In this document: piece by piece, positions 59,601-60,766 of the stretch
How the letters are laid out: the number at the start of each line of letters is the position of its first letter
How positions within the stretch are numbered: position 1 is the first letter of the stretch
Source: Diadema setosum
Lineage: Eukaryota; Echinodermata; Echinoidea; Diadematoida; Diadematidae
Assembly: GCA_033980235.1 (NCBI GenBank)
Contig: CM067075.1
Span: 19,542,844-19,606,843 of the forward strand
Direction of reading: 5' to 3'
DNA length: 64,000 nt
Program-made: the position numbers and the translations under genes
Notes under the pieces: generated by a model
What the model saw: the letters and a program-made list of their open reading frames with translations, nothing else
The model's database searches: none
What the model was told of the DNA's origin: nothing

Positions 59601-60766
59601 CGTTTTCAAAAACTGTACACCATTATAATATACTTTATCACTTATTCACGGGGTTCTCCGGGGCTATATATGTGGTGCCCTGAAACACATTCACATCCTT
59701 ACACGCGACAAAGCAGAAATCAAATCGCAATTTAACTTACCAATGACCGGTGTAATATAACCAAAATGCCTCTTCTTCTTGTCTACTGGAAGGCTGCAAA
59801 GGCTGTTGGAATATGCCTCCTGGCAGCAAACAAAATCTGAACTCTAATCAGCCAGTATACAGGCTGACGGTAAGGAGGACGGACGGCTCCTGGCCGCAAC
59901 CGAAATTGGGCTTAGACACAAATTTATCTTGCCAACTGGCGCCTGGGCGTGGCAGGTTGGTCTCCTGCCATCACGGAGCCAACTCAATGTTCTCTCGGTG
60001 AAATCAAAATGGTGTCTGCCACGAAAGGATCCAACTCTTCTGTTAAATTGCTACTCGACTACGATACTCCTTTTCGAGGCATTTGGAATATTTGGTACAA
60101 CTAAAAGGACTTGAACGAAAACACCTATACAGCACTCTCCCGGAACTGGAGCTATTTCCTGTCTTTTCTTTCTACATTAATTGACATGCAAAAATAAATG
60201 TACTCCTCTCTGTCATCGATGGCGCGACTTGTAAAACATTTACACCTGTCCTAGCACTTTCTCTCTCCCACTCTCGCTTTCTCTCTCGCTCACTCACTCG
60301 CACTCTTTGTCTCGTCATCCCTACGCGTAAACATGTTTATCTAGTTGAATGACCGATAGGTGATTTACATGAAACAACCTGGAAATGCATTTTTAATGTG
60401 ACAGTTATTAACATCATTATTGATATTATCATTATCATGATCATCATTATAATTTCCATTATTAGCAGTATTCATGAAAATAATATTCAGACAAAATGAG
60501 GAATGACTAATACTGGACGAAACGATCATCTCGCGATACCCATTCCTATCAACAGCAATCAGCAATACCTTGGCATGTCGGGGGATTGGAGACCCAGGCA
60601 ACAGTGTTGGACGTCTCAGATTCAGCGCACTTTTGATCTCTGACGCCCTGTAGGATGTAACCCTTGCTACAGCGGTAATGACAAACAGTGTCTACCGTAG
60701 CGCCGTATGTAGAGGAACAATCATGGTAGCCATTTGGTGGGTGTTGACGAGCAGGACATTTCAGAA
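4867..60766 (-). CDS. Sushi (CCP)/HYR multidomain gene, overall span
   Basis: Nineteen minus-strand exons from 60766 to 4867 encode 13 CCP and 4 HYR modules, with no intervening start or stop in the spliced frame. CCP modules are beta-sandwich domains of 61-69 codons; nearly all here have six cysteines, like selectin sushi domains, rather than the canonical four. HYR modules are Ig-like beta domains that often accompany CCPs in invertebrate matrix, hyalin-like and SVEP1-like proteins. All module boundaries are phase-1 introns, so exons can be skipped without shifting frame. The product should be secreted or surface-exposed. No signal peptide, transmembrane segment or catalytic domain is in view; both ends are probably outside the window. 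That all exons form one gene is inferred from strand, phase and module type. Exons separated by the long introns (28.8-46.9 and 47.1-60.6 kb) are the least certain links. Confidence 0.75.
5107..6085. other. Intron, nothing recognised
   Basis: AT-rich intron between the HYR exon and the upstream CCP exon. An open frame running from the exon into 5341 is only intron read-through past the splice acceptor. A second frame at 5736-5960 has no recognisable domain. Confidence 0.5.
6086..6289 (-). CDS. Exon: CCP/sushi module
   Basis: Acceptor cacacag and donor TGTCAAG|gtatcg bound 204 bp in phase 1/1. The module reads TACPVLNPAAESG at its start. It has six cysteines, the SFGDVCMISC core and GLWF before the last cysteine. 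The tryptophan and glycine positions fit CCP. Its neighbours are an HYR exon downstream and a CCP exon at 11.3 kb upstream, with a LINE fragment in the intervening intron. Confidence 0.88.
6411..7010 (-). repeat. ~600-bp dispersed repeat ending in G/C homopolymers, copy 1
   Basis: The minus strand of this block matches 44584-45195 over most of its length. Shared stretches include aaggctcgc, attggtcagaa, gtgctccgta.cgtacg, acggtcgat and aagcaagaaaat. The end next to 6411 has gggcgtcaccagggggggtg, also found near 45190. It contains poly-C/G runs and a (CA)n tract. No coding capacity is seen. The family is not recognised. Confidence 0.6.
6554..6584. repeat. (CA)n microsatellite
   Basis: About 15 uninterrupted CA dinucleotides lie within the dispersed repeat at 6411-7010. 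Confidence 0.95.
7011..7702. other. Intron sequence with homopolymer runs
   Basis: Holds a 'gtggtgtaactacgg' fragment, G9-11 and A20 runs (7081-7140), and an AT-rich stretch. A small plus-strand frame at 7255-7476 is cysteine-rich (see findings) but no gene structure supports it. Confidence 0.4.
7703..8820 (+). repeat. ~170-bp tandem array, five units
   Basis: Units run approximately: gcgcccggtgcgcccccc, taatttccaaagcgaaaaaa, a 'cggcagtttttggactgtaa' block, caagctcgctcgctcgctcg, gttatgccattctcctgatg, then gttgctgccagtaattgcc. The 'ctgtaaaatgtcaaaatttt' block recurs near 7790, 7960, 8125, 8295 and 8750. The last interval is lengthened by a 289-bp foldback insertion at 8338. The related GC motif gagcgagcggagcgag occurs in the array at 61.4-63.6 kb. 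Confidence 0.8.
8338..8626. mobile_element. Foldback MITE with ~60-bp TIRs and TA target duplication
   Basis: The left arm starts ctctctaaaaaaaatcgagt and is an almost perfect complement of the right arm ending at 8626 for about 60 bp. The whole element is built from gagtgaa/ttcactc motifs. It is flanked by TA at 8336-8337 and 8627-8628. The neighbouring tandem units read gcatttaattgttatgc without the insert, so the empty site is directly visible. TA duplication suggests mobilisation by a Tc1/mariner-type transposase (inference). Confidence 0.85.
8821..9796. other. Intron with low-complexity and repeat ends
   Basis: Contains a C20-like run (about 8951-8971) and the fragment aagctggtgacgcccctg (9139-9156), also found inverted near 40187. 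The rest is AT-rich sequence without a supported gene. An open frame at 9274-9549 shows no domain. Confidence 0.4.
9797..11098 (+). mobile_element. 5'-truncated LINE (CR1/L2-like), RT C-terminal part
   Basis: The translated frame from 9807 has RT block YADDTSLL (catalytic aspartates), KTQCVLFKR and the thumb segment LSYCNSIWGN, ending near 10358. The protein continues in another frame to TGPVLWNTLELSKFN at 10692, so there is one frameshift near 10350. Endonuclease and upstream RT blocks are missing. The 3' end is a short (ttgaa)n repeat at 11075-11098, as in L2/CR1-like elements. It lies in the intron between the 6.2 and 11.3 kb CCP exons, opposite in strand to the host gene. It is a dead copy, divergent from the other LINEs in this window. 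Confidence 0.85.
11240..11431 (-). CDS. Exon: CCP/sushi module
   Basis: Acceptor catcag and donor TGCCGAG|gtgagg bound 192 bp in phase 1/1. The module starts KTCPALTLPPDVIKSGCPR and ends GTWSSNNFSCR. Six cysteines and the conserved tryptophan are present. A frame in the same place on other strands or phases is a shadow. Confidence 0.9.
11432..12048. other. Intron, nothing recognised
   Basis: AT-rich intron sequence with no repeat or gene that I can identify. Confidence 0.5.
12049..12438. mobile_element. Foldback MITE-like element, 18-bp TIRs
   Basis: Ends are ttaaagggatcgtatagt (12049-12066) and the near complement actgtaccatccctttaa (12421-12438). The inner arms also pair: gaggaattcaaagtttattt versus aaataaactttgaattcctc. 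So do 'aaatggctgagatatccaaaa' and a diverged right arm. A related diverged copy lies near 38790-39062, with 'cgagatatccaaaat' and 'actatactatccctta'. Confidence 0.75.
12636..12827 (-). CDS. Exon: CCP/sushi module
   Basis: Acceptor gtgcag and donor TGTCAAG|gtagga bound 192 bp in phase 1/1. The module starts FRCPPLQAPSHGSLIDC and contains VCSFQCNEGYELTGPS, a textbook sushi core. Six cysteines are present and tryptophan lies before the final cysteine (SWDGSQPKC). Another AG eight bases further in would give the wrong phase. Confidence 0.92.
13249..13364 (-). CDS. Exon: HYR module, C-terminal half
   Basis: Acceptor ttcttctag and donor ACGG|gtgcgt bound 116 bp. It enters in phase 2 and leaves in phase 1. 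The peptide has EYPEGATSVTYAATDPEGNS then AICDIYVSV, the typical HYR end. Joined to 14378-14513 it gives 252 coding bases. The longer frame printed across this region in another phase is a shadow. Confidence 0.85.
13365..14377. other. Intron inside the HYR module, with repeat-derived end
   Basis: Mostly AT-rich intron. 14190-14280 (aaaaattcataatttt...ttgtccgatttccctcaaactc) is related to the repeat family at 23110-23165 and 35690-35740. Confidence 0.5.
14378..14513 (-). CDS. Exon: HYR module, N-terminal half
   Basis: Acceptor ttttacag and donor CAGCT|gtgagt bound 136 bp, entering phase 1 and leaving phase 2. The peptide includes APVFDIPCPSFSSYQADRGY then ATDNSGNVTV, matching the start of HYR (PxF..CP...; TDNSG). 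It lies in a frame other than the longest open frame of the region. The phase matches the downstream half at 13249-13364 exactly. Confidence 0.85.
15134..15331 (-). CDS. Exon: CCP/sushi module
   Basis: Acceptor gttctacag and donor TGTCAAG|gtgaac bound 198 bp in phase 1/1. It begins PITCPPLERLMHGSVTPGEC and ends GKWSDSRAVMCQ. Six cysteines are present. An adjacent repeat-like stretch with a G10 run lies at 14970. Confidence 0.9.
15332..15832. other. Intron, nothing recognised
   Basis: AT-rich intron between two CCP exons. A short hairpin (acaagtttgaacattgtc/gacaatgagcaaattg-like) is present near 15430 but is not assigned. Confidence 0.4.
15833..16021 (-). CDS. Exon: CCP/sushi module lacking the usual tryptophan
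   Basis: Acceptor tattttag and donor TGCGATG|gttcgt bound 189 bp in phase 1/1. It starts VTCRLPNLPNGVMSGCPSM and has the core GDVCQFSCIEGF. It has six cysteines. The position normally occupied by tryptophan before the last cysteine reads GTLSGQNMTC, so it is leucine. The donor (gttcgt) is weaker than in neighbouring exons. Confidence 0.85.
16022..16744. other. Intron, with G10 tract
   Basis: AT-rich intron with a G10 run at about 16177-16187. No gene seen. Confidence 0.4.
16745..16996 (-). CDS. Exon: CCP/sushi module with internal 7-codon duplication
   Basis: Acceptor cattttcag and donor AACA|gtaagt bound 252 bp in phase 1/1, longer than the other CCP exons (183-207 bp). It starts VTRCLPLHAPANGDV. 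The core reads GSRCSVSGSRCSVSC because a 21-bp unit is perfectly duplicated in tandem (16866-16907). The module therefore has seven cysteines instead of six, leaving one formally unpaired. The remainder (MWNEPTPTCN) is a normal CCP end. The acceptor directly abuts an (ATT)n microsatellite. Confidence 0.88.
17003..17101. repeat. (AAT)n/(ATT)n microsatellite at a splice acceptor
   Basis: About 25 AAT units follow a short (GAT)n tract. On the sense strand of the host gene this is (ATT)n followed by (ATC)n and ttttcag. It occupies the pyrimidine tract and branch-point area of the exon at 16745-16996. Poly-Leu/poly-Asn frames here are shadows. Confidence 0.95.
17247..17500 (+). pseudogene. Fragment of a LINE reverse-transcriptase tail
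   Basis: Two overlapping frames together resemble the C-terminal tail seen in many non-LTR reverse transcriptases: GHVLRKPETRDTKRIYNW in one frame, then KRRIGRPRRRWEDQIKEV in the next. There is a frameshift near 17385. No RT core is present. A short dead fragment in the intron, opposite strand to the host gene. Confidence 0.55.
17811..17979 (-). CDS. Exon: HYR module, C-terminal half
   Basis: Acceptor ttcactgtag and donor AAAG|gtatgt bound 169 bp, entering phase 0 and leaving phase 1. The peptide includes IEGDHTLVYKAEDLSGNF then CSFNVEVKG, the HYR signature end. It completes the module begun at 18444-18547; together 273 bp. This HYR is split by a phase-0 intron, whereas the one at 14.4/13.3 kb is split in phase 2. 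Confidence 0.85.
18444..18547 (-). CDS. Exon: HYR module, N-terminal half
   Basis: Acceptor gttttcag and donor ATCATG|gtgagt bound 104 bp, entering phase 1 and leaving phase 0. The peptide reads DTDPDLQCPSDKVLFASEGQ, then an aromatic stretch ending WEPIM. The upstream pyrimidine tract is replaced by a (GTT)n repeat. Confidence 0.82.
18553..18614. repeat. (AAC)n microsatellite at a splice acceptor
   Basis: About 20 perfect AAC units end four bases from the AG of the HYR exon at 18444-18547. In the sense of the host gene it is (GTT)n. Poly-Leu and poly-Cys frames across it are shadows. Confidence 0.95.
18615..19277. other. Intron, short direct duplication
   Basis: A ~35-bp block (atggaatatgatcgatg...cattactgtgcagcagagttt) occurs twice in tandem at about 18650-18735. 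Otherwise AT-rich with no gene. Confidence 0.5.
19278..19484 (-). CDS. Exon: CCP/sushi module
   Basis: Acceptor ttttttag and donor TGCGTTG|gtaacg bound 207 bp in phase 1/1. It starts VRCDPLQHPSSGFIASC and ends GTWDGVDQRCV. Six cysteines are present, with a slightly longer loop before the third (NNFSVIGYQEFNSVC). Confidence 0.9.
19485..20089. other. Intron, nothing recognised
   Basis: AT-rich intron with short homopurine and homopyrimidine runs. Frames at 19599-19997 show no domain. Confidence 0.4.
20090..20442. mobile_element. Long-arm foldback MITE-like element
   Basis: Arms of about 140-150 bp pair across the element. taaagtgtatctttggccaa at the left matches ttgggcaaagatacacttta at the right. 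Likewise gtgaaagagacacatttcag matches ctgaaatgtgtctctttcac, and cattaattagtgaaataatgcac has its complement at about 20330. Only ~60 bp near 20240-20290 is unpaired. No coding gene. Confidence 0.85.
20461..21184. mobile_element. Foldback element built of 'attcgg/ccgaat' motifs
   Basis: Ends are aagcctcggttacaccggag at 20461 and a diverged complement ending tggtgtaaccctggctt at 21184. Nearly the whole interior is made of attcggg, ccgaatc and gaatag words, in mixed orientation, at intervals of roughly 10-25 bp. No open frame with a domain. Length 724 bp. It lies just downstream (in gene sense) of the CCP exon at 21211. Confidence 0.75.
21211..21411 (-). CDS. Exon: CCP/sushi module
   Basis: Acceptor ttccaacag and donor TGTTCAG|gtaagg bound 201 bp in phase 1/1. 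The module starts IECEADALPTPANGGKSGC and contains YGTTCTLYCNVGYN. It ends VWNGGTISC. Six cysteines. It lies in a frame that is broken outside the exon, so no long open frame marks it. The donor is only 26 bp from the foldback element ending at 21184. Confidence 0.9.
21625..22775. mobile_element. Large foldback element, 'tataggttttccc' family, copy 1
   Basis: Termini tataggttttcccggccaat (21625) and the near complement ending aattggacgggaaaacctata (22775) are inverted. Arms continue with tcgcacttttgtcagtccaa versus ttggactgacaaaagtgcga-like sequence. The left half is rich in attcaaatt, the right half in aatttgaatga. Central part is unique. A second member lies at 24219-24976. Confidence 0.8.
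22776..23266. repeat. Intron with one arm of the 35.2-kb palindrome family
   Basis: From about 22901 to 23240, gaaagagcacgtgactaacc...ctttggtttcctttaa closely follows 35490-35812. Shared landmarks: 'atcaagttgatggaat', 'gacgtcataacctctagta' and 'gcatcgattgtccgattttc'. No gene seen. Confidence 0.65.
23267..23464 (-). CDS. Exon: CCP/sushi module
   Basis: Acceptor acacgccag and donor TGTGAAG|gtacga bound 198 bp in phase 1/1. It starts VQTCAVPYLDGGLIVSN and contains ESCELTCREGYVLTG. It ends GSWLQPTPRCE. Six cysteines. Confidence 0.92.
23465..24218. other. Intron with short tandem and purine-rich tracts
   Basis: A 'tagt(gt)acctctcata' unit is tandemly repeated at 24038-24081, and a purine tract (gagagagg-rich) lies at 24126-24174. 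No gene seen. Confidence 0.5.
24219..24976. mobile_element. Foldback element, 'tataggttttccc' family, copy 2
   Basis: The left end aaaggttttcccatcc (24221) and right end ggaaaacctata (24976) are inverted. The next segments pair as cattttcgcacttttgtcat versus a diverged gaaaatgaatggg arm. Interior has attcaaatt and gaatttgaa words as in 21625-22775, and a G15 run near 24590. The right terminus lies seven bases from the GT donor of the CCP exon ending at 24984. Confidence 0.75.
24984..25187 (-). CDS. Exon: CCP/sushi module with eight cysteines
   Basis: Acceptor atgtcgttag and donor TGTGAAG|gtgata bound 204 bp in phase 1/1. It starts ELHCTDIAPPENGFFCQG and contains GALCCLECLPGYRIAN. It ends NWIGEQPICE. 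There are eight cysteines, two more than its siblings. The donor departs from GTRAGT after position +4, where a foldback element begins soon after. Confidence 0.9.
25287..25627. mobile_element. TA-flanked MITE with near-perfect TIRs
   Basis: The left end gggagctttagattttgacg and right end (agctccc reading outward) are inverted for about 29 bp with one indel. TA lies on both sides (25285-25286 and 25628-25629). Arms contain gcgcggacg and 'gtagctttagattacgctggg' repeats. 341 bp, no coding capacity. Confidence 0.85.
25628..26873. other. Intron, AT-rich, short microsatellites
   Basis: (CA)n-like tract at 25722-25756, an (aatgaata)n tract at 26581-26648 and an A18 run at 26766-26782. No gene seen. 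Confidence 0.5.
26874..27059 (-). CDS. Exon: CCP/sushi module
   Basis: Acceptor ccaagcag and donor TGCCTTG|gtaagt bound 186 bp in phase 1/1. It starts VIQCSPLPIRPGLETYC and contains GSQCTFSCSNGFRLEG. It ends GEWTHQPPQCL. Six cysteines. Confidence 0.92.
27060..28531. other. Intron; possible LINE 3' tail on minus strand
   Basis: 27330-27355 is (ttggt)n followed by ttatttctgg. Read on the minus strand it is an aataaa-like stretch with an (accaa)n tail, the form of a LINE 3' end. The sequence to about 27600 could be its 3' UTR. No protein remnant is visible. The rest is AT-rich intron. Confidence 0.35.
28532..28786 (-). CDS. Exon: HYR module (single exon)
   Basis: Acceptor catcgacag and donor GTCCAGC|gtacgt bound 255 bp in phase 1/1. 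The module has TGPSFNNCSGSKPPIYARPG, PSATDNSVATVDV and a GIYTIRYTAEDGEGNVAECA end, all HYR features. It is not split, unlike two other HYR modules of the gene. Confidence 0.88.
28952..31310. repeat. Foldback repeat ends with 'cgtaactatccgtaa' motifs
   Basis: 28952-28990 (agccccagtcacataatgcc...) is a diverged complement of 31270-31310 (...actgtgtgacttgggc). Inner arms on both sides (28990-29230 and 30780-31270) are rich in ttacggatagttacg, gcgtccg and cggacg words in mixed orientation. The middle (29240-30780) is ordinary intron with two (ATT)n tracts (about 29610-29700 and 30355-30417), so it may be one large composite or two separate copies. Confidence 0.5.
29540..29705 (+). mobile_element. 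Possible SINE 3' fragment with (ATT)n tail
   Basis: The sequence cctgggtaaataaggcctta at about 29587-29606, followed by an (ATT)n tail, matches the minus-strand 3' end of the tRNA-derived SINE at 40.3-40.5 kb (cctgggtaaataagacctta). Only the tail region is present. Confidence 0.4.
31560..34643 (+). mobile_element. LINE (CR1/L2-like), 5'-truncated, with broken EN-RT frame
   Basis: The frame begins within the APE endonuclease (CFIMGDFNVDLL; DHYPIFSC near 31800). After a frameshift near 32030 come the RT blocks NYRPISLLTSISKLLEK, FLDYSKAFDT, CGVPQGSLLGPLLF and FADDSNVF. Stops interrupt the frame at 33213 and 33414. The C-terminal part (LPYLNYGILAWGKTHSSH) ends with a stop near 34002. The 3' UTR of ~640 bp is pyrimidine-rich and ends in (aatg)n at 34617-34643. 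It is closely related to the LINEs at 43.4-44.6 and 51-56.6 kb. Dead copy. Confidence 0.92.
35238..35812. mobile_element. 575-bp foldback element
   Basis: Left arm ttaaagagaacgcaaaccc (about 35238) pairs with right arm gggtttgcgttccctttaa (35794-35812). Pairing continues through gcagcaacattggtagaaca/tgttctactaatgttgctgc and the 'gaggttatgacg' region. One arm occurs alone at 22901-23240. No coding capacity. Confidence 0.8.
35813..37099. other. Long-intron sequence, mostly unassigned
   Basis: 35813-36780 is AT-rich and unremarkable. From about 36800 to 37099 the words actagtcgtga, acgcaagt and gtttgcg mark the start of a foldback-type repeat shared with 37.4-37.7 and 39.6-39.9 kb. Confidence 0.4.
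37100..37230 (+). repeat. 131-bp segment, copy 1
   Basis: gcattggccagcatcctccc...aagaatcccgcg is almost identical (two visible differences) to 43602-43732, which is also exactly 131 bp. Here it has no obvious flanking duplication and sits within a longer foldback-type repeat. Confidence 0.85.
37357..39902. repeat. Composite foldback repeat, 'ctaggctgacacttgcac' termini
   Basis: The left end taaagctaggctgacacttg (37357) and right end caagtgtcagcctagcttaa (39886-39903) are inverted. Inner arms at 37380-37670 and 39610-39885 share acgagttcacga, tagtttgcgca and cgcatagt words in both orientations. The central 1.9 kb is unrelated: AT-rich sequence, a diverged copy of the 12.0-kb MITE (about 38790-39062) and a (GT)n tract (39136-39170). 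It could be one interrupted element or two neighbours. Confidence 0.5.
40270..40533 (-). mobile_element. tRNA-derived SINE
   Basis: On the minus strand the element starts ggggcactgtggcatagtgg. It carries an A box, tggcatagtgg (40513-40523), and a B box, aagttcgaatc (40471-40481), at tRNA-like spacing. It continues with a non-tRNA body and ends cctgggtaaataagacctta with a cattat-rich tail. It is a pseudo-tRNA, not a functional tRNA gene. A tail fragment of the same type is at 29.6 kb. Confidence 0.8.
40591..40842 (-). repeat. 252-bp dispersed repeat, copy 2
   Basis: Reverse complement of 1725-1976, of equal length and high identity. It directly follows the SINE region. At neither site is coding capacity seen. 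Confidence 0.75.
41304..41331. repeat. Perfect 13-bp hairpin
   Basis: aataaaagtcggt and accgacttttatt pair perfectly around a 2-base loop. Isolated; no neighbouring gene. The function is unknown. Confidence 0.6.
41540..42110. repeat. ~240-bp tandem units with G/C-rich hairpin
   Basis: Two and a half to three units each contain gtgtgggagggg(g)tatccccctcccac.gtagg, a G-run/C-run hairpin. This is followed by gactttttgtaaaa and a 'gcgtttgtagagcattttaaa' block. Single decayed units continue at about 42780 and 43230. They are distant relatives of the array at 61.4-63.6 kb. Confidence 0.7.
42111..43384. other. Long-intron sequence with decayed repeat units
   Basis: AT-rich sequence carrying isolated G/C-rich hairpin units. 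No gene seen; short frames at 42.5-43.4 kb are repeat shadows. Confidence 0.5.
43385..44575 (+). mobile_element. 5'-truncated LINE, C-terminal and 3' UTR only
   Basis: Frames give LPYLNYGLLEWGNAHQTLF (43420-43480), then after an insertion GPRFWNSLSCEIENSPSLF near 43910-43965, ending with a stop at 44016. They match the C-terminal part of the LINE at 51-56.6 kb. The 3' UTR ends gaatgaaataaaatgaaatg (about 44551-44575). Interrupted by the 131-bp insertion at 43602. Confidence 0.88.
43602..43732 (+). mobile_element. 131-bp insertion with 7-bp target duplication
   Basis: The LINE reading frame (...KDLYF / NLGQFMF...) is split by 131 bp flanked on both sides by gtatttt (43595-43601 and 43733-43739). 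The insert is nearly identical to 37100-37230. It has no open frame of note and no long inverted ends. Confidence 0.8.
44584..45195 (+). repeat. ~600-bp dispersed repeat, copy 2
   Basis: Matches the minus strand of 6411-7010 in most blocks. It begins near a (GT)n/G7 tract and ends in a C25-like run at 45166-45191 followed by gtggtgacg. No coding capacity. Confidence 0.6.
45663..46190 (-). mobile_element. LINE 3' fragment
   Basis: On the minus strand a 77-codon frame (45954-46184) contains SRSMRHHGPDTWNTLLPIQT and TLFSFKASLKKYIL, the extreme C-terminus of CR1/L2-type RTs. A ~290-bp 3' UTR follows, ending in (gattt)n-like and (cgaa)n tails at 45660-45710. Confidence 0.75.
46330..46590. repeat. 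GC-rich palindromic repeat ('tccgcgga', 'tcctagga')
   Basis: Contains gacactcctaggaatgtccg and cggacattcctaggaatgtt in opposite senses around 46390-46455. Its right end (ttgtccgcgccctagtggacg at about 46559) is the complement of ccactagggaacggacaag near 31332. That marks it as one member of a dispersed foldback family. Confidence 0.55.
46912..47094 (-). CDS. Exon: CCP/sushi module
   Basis: Acceptor cttccccag and donor TGTGCAG|gtgagg bound 183 bp in phase 1/1. It starts ISCPSLAAPLNGHLTC and contains NSICSTLCNDGYSLPLG. It ends VSVFECA. Six cysteines. The large LTR element begins only 100 bp upstream of the acceptor in gene sense. Confidence 0.9.
47194..49042 (-). repeat. 3' LTR of the Gmr1-like element
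   Basis: 1849 bp, near-identical to 58553-60403, beginning and ending with TGT..ACA. A TATA-like motif in minus sense (gcatataagg, 47884-47893) is conserved. Small open frames in both LTRs are identical shadows. On the minus strand this is the downstream LTR. Confidence 0.95.
49043..49058 (-). promoter_or_regulatory. Polypurine tract for plus-strand priming
   Basis: Minus-strand gaaagggggagtgaaa sits directly against the start of the 3' LTR, the position where RNase H leaves the plus-strand primer. Confidence 0.8.
49111..49290 (-). pseudogene. RNase H C-terminal remnant
   Basis: A 60-codon frame on the minus strand contains RQFVLETDHHPLVYMNK, then LMRWILALQPYRFRVEAI and a SADLLSRL-stop end. 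This is the standard C-terminal part of gypsy RNase H. It is one frame away from the RT stub preceding it. The N-terminal RNase H and RT palm are missing. Its position after integrase proves the IN-RT-RH order. Confidence 0.85.
49291..50985 (-). pseudogene. Integrase followed by RT N-terminal stub
   Basis: The first frame (to 50341) has an HHCC zinc module (HENILGGHQGTKKT; CRSCDVCQ) and the first catalytic Asp in AVDIVGPI. After a small frame-breaking deletion near 50375 the second frame has LTDQGTQF and NGLVERFNGTLK. The Asp and Glu there are separated by 35 residues (D35E signature). A GPF-type C-terminal module (WKGPFDVISKI) follows. After an acidic linker comes the usual start of gypsy RT (LNEYKDVLSDLPG; SKPYPIPHSLRDTVREEV), which stops abruptly at about 49291. 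There it joins the RNase H tail out of frame, so most of RT and half of RNase H are deleted. Confidence 0.9.
51678..54763 (-). CDS. LINE ORF2: endonuclease-reverse transcriptase (two frameshifts)
   Basis: The 848-codon frame contains an APE-type endonuclease: LHLNIRSLNKHFDEL, GLSETWL, GIIYRPPNSN, LLGDYNIDLL and a DHYP active-site motif. RT follows: NYRPISLLSSLSKVLEK, IFLDFSKAFDTINR, GVPQGSLLGPLLF and FADDTSVF. The frame is lost near 52250 by a one-base change, resumes as LPYLNYGILAWGNTHQTLL, shifts again near 51900 beside A- and C-runs, and ends as GPNYWNSLNHDLKSAPSI. The enzyme would nick chromosomal DNA and reverse-transcribe its own RNA there. With only two frameshifts the copy is fairly young. 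An ORF1 protein was not recognised. Confidence 0.9.
54764..56650 (-). other. LINE 5' region, no recognised ORF1
   Basis: About 1.9 kb between protease and the EN-RT frame. Frames up to 181 codons (for example 54816-55361) look hydrophobic and have no recognisable domain. It could be the LINE 5' UTR plus a decayed ORF1. Confidence 0.4.
56661..57020 (-). pseudogene. Retropepsin-like protease of the LTR element
   Basis: The active-site segment LRDSGCSGAVIK (Asp codon at 57009-57011) is followed by an in-frame TAA (56979-56981). The same frame continues with TCVLIDGTVKTLPVARIDVD and ends with the psi-loop motif YDLILGNLPGV, then TRAQA. This is a complete aspartic-protease fold. The catalytic triplet is DSG, a common variant. 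It processes the Gag-Pol polyprotein in this family. The stop would sever the protease from its active-site segment unless it is read through. Confidence 0.85.
56979..58313 (-). CDS. Gag of the LTR element
   Basis: 444 codons starting MELAKLTEIGEKFGF. An N-terminal charged, probably helical region (residues 20-60) precedes a capsid-like segment (FEDKDNIDAYLQRFERYAEN-like, about 72-230). Two CX2CX4HX4C zinc knuckles follow at residues 279-292 (CYNCHQHGHLARDC) and 302-315 (CFICHKPGHIANYC). The frame then runs straight into the protease active site. Gag packages the RNA into virus-like particles. The start codon lies 217 bp inside the PBS and fits a leader of normal length. Confidence 0.92.
   Translation of the reverse strand: MELAKLTEIGEKFGFSGEELRQFVTDEQKRLRELRRQERETAELQLAIARENQTKSESSSNGCKARSPKLPLFQEDKDNIDAYLQRFERYAENQNWPTTDWALNLSTLLTGKALDVHSRLSSAESNDYDTLKHALLKSFQLTAEGFRSKFFSGKPTTGETASQYANRLENYLNRWVSLSGIEHTFEELADLLLREQLISGCHRELAIFLKERQPETSKDVVKLAEQYLDARGGAFKPPPPAQRNIQTHVGQMPRSNTRPEGKIPPNNISGNRPPSQPKCYNCHQHGHLARDCTKQGNRGRTCFICHKPGHIANYCPFSPMKSAGLVLAQDPEQGNPPTSEHNLDSLEPDQVEPNPHTPCQCPACTNTKVKIEASCMMVRMPLNAPKIESTTDHIQFKCGHSLPLMSAACTKENVVRQMPVTNGLVNNNQISVLRDSGCSGAVIK
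58530..58547 (-). promoter_or_regulatory. Primer-binding site, tRNA-Pro-like
   Basis: Minus-strand tgggggcttgtccgggag starts five bases after the 5' LTR. It differs at two positions from the PBS complementary to tRNA-Pro that is used by many retroelements. Priming by tRNA-Pro or a close relative is inferred. Confidence 0.8.
58553..60403 (-). repeat. 5' LTR of the Gmr1-like element
   Basis: 1851 bp with the same termini as the 3' LTR. On the minus strand this is the promoter-bearing copy. It differs from the other LTR by about a dozen substitutions and one TA insertion (near 59668), counted by eye. No additional gene is recognised inside. Confidence 0.95.
59243..59252 (-). promoter_or_regulatory. 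Candidate TATA box in the 5' LTR
   Basis: Minus-strand gcatataagg in mid-LTR is a plausible pol II TATA element for the retrotransposon, which would put the U3/R boundary about 25-30 bp further on, near 59215. Motif-based only. Confidence 0.4.
60569..60766 (-). CDS. Exon: CCP/sushi module (most 5' found)
   Basis: Acceptor atcgttacag and donor TGCCAAG|gtattg bound 198 bp in phase 1/1. It starts LKCPARQHPPNGYHDC and contains DTVCHYRCSKGYILQG. It ends AWVSNPPTCQ. Six cysteines. Because it begins in phase 1, at least one more exon must lie upstream, outside the window or unrecognised. Confidence 0.9.

Larger units (their letters stand above)
47194..60403 (-). mobile_element. Gypsy-type LTR retrotransposon with integrase ahead of RT (Gmr1-like)
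   Basis: A 13.2-kb element on the minus strand, flanked by the 5-bp duplication gttat (47189-47193 and 60404-60408). It has 1.85-kb LTRs starting TGTCACAT and ending GTGACA, a PBS, a polypurine tract, gag with two zinc knuckles, a retropepsin-like protease, and then integrase followed by an RT stub and RNase H remnant. A LINE is nested between protease and integrase. Most Ty3/gypsy elements have RT-RNase H before integrase. The reverse order is known in the Gmr1 group of deuterostome elements, which this resembles. The RT catalytic core is missing, the integrase is frameshifted and gag-protease has a stop, so this copy is not autonomous. By eye the LTRs differ at roughly a dozen bases plus one 2-bp indel, suggesting a recent insertion. 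Confidence 0.92.
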
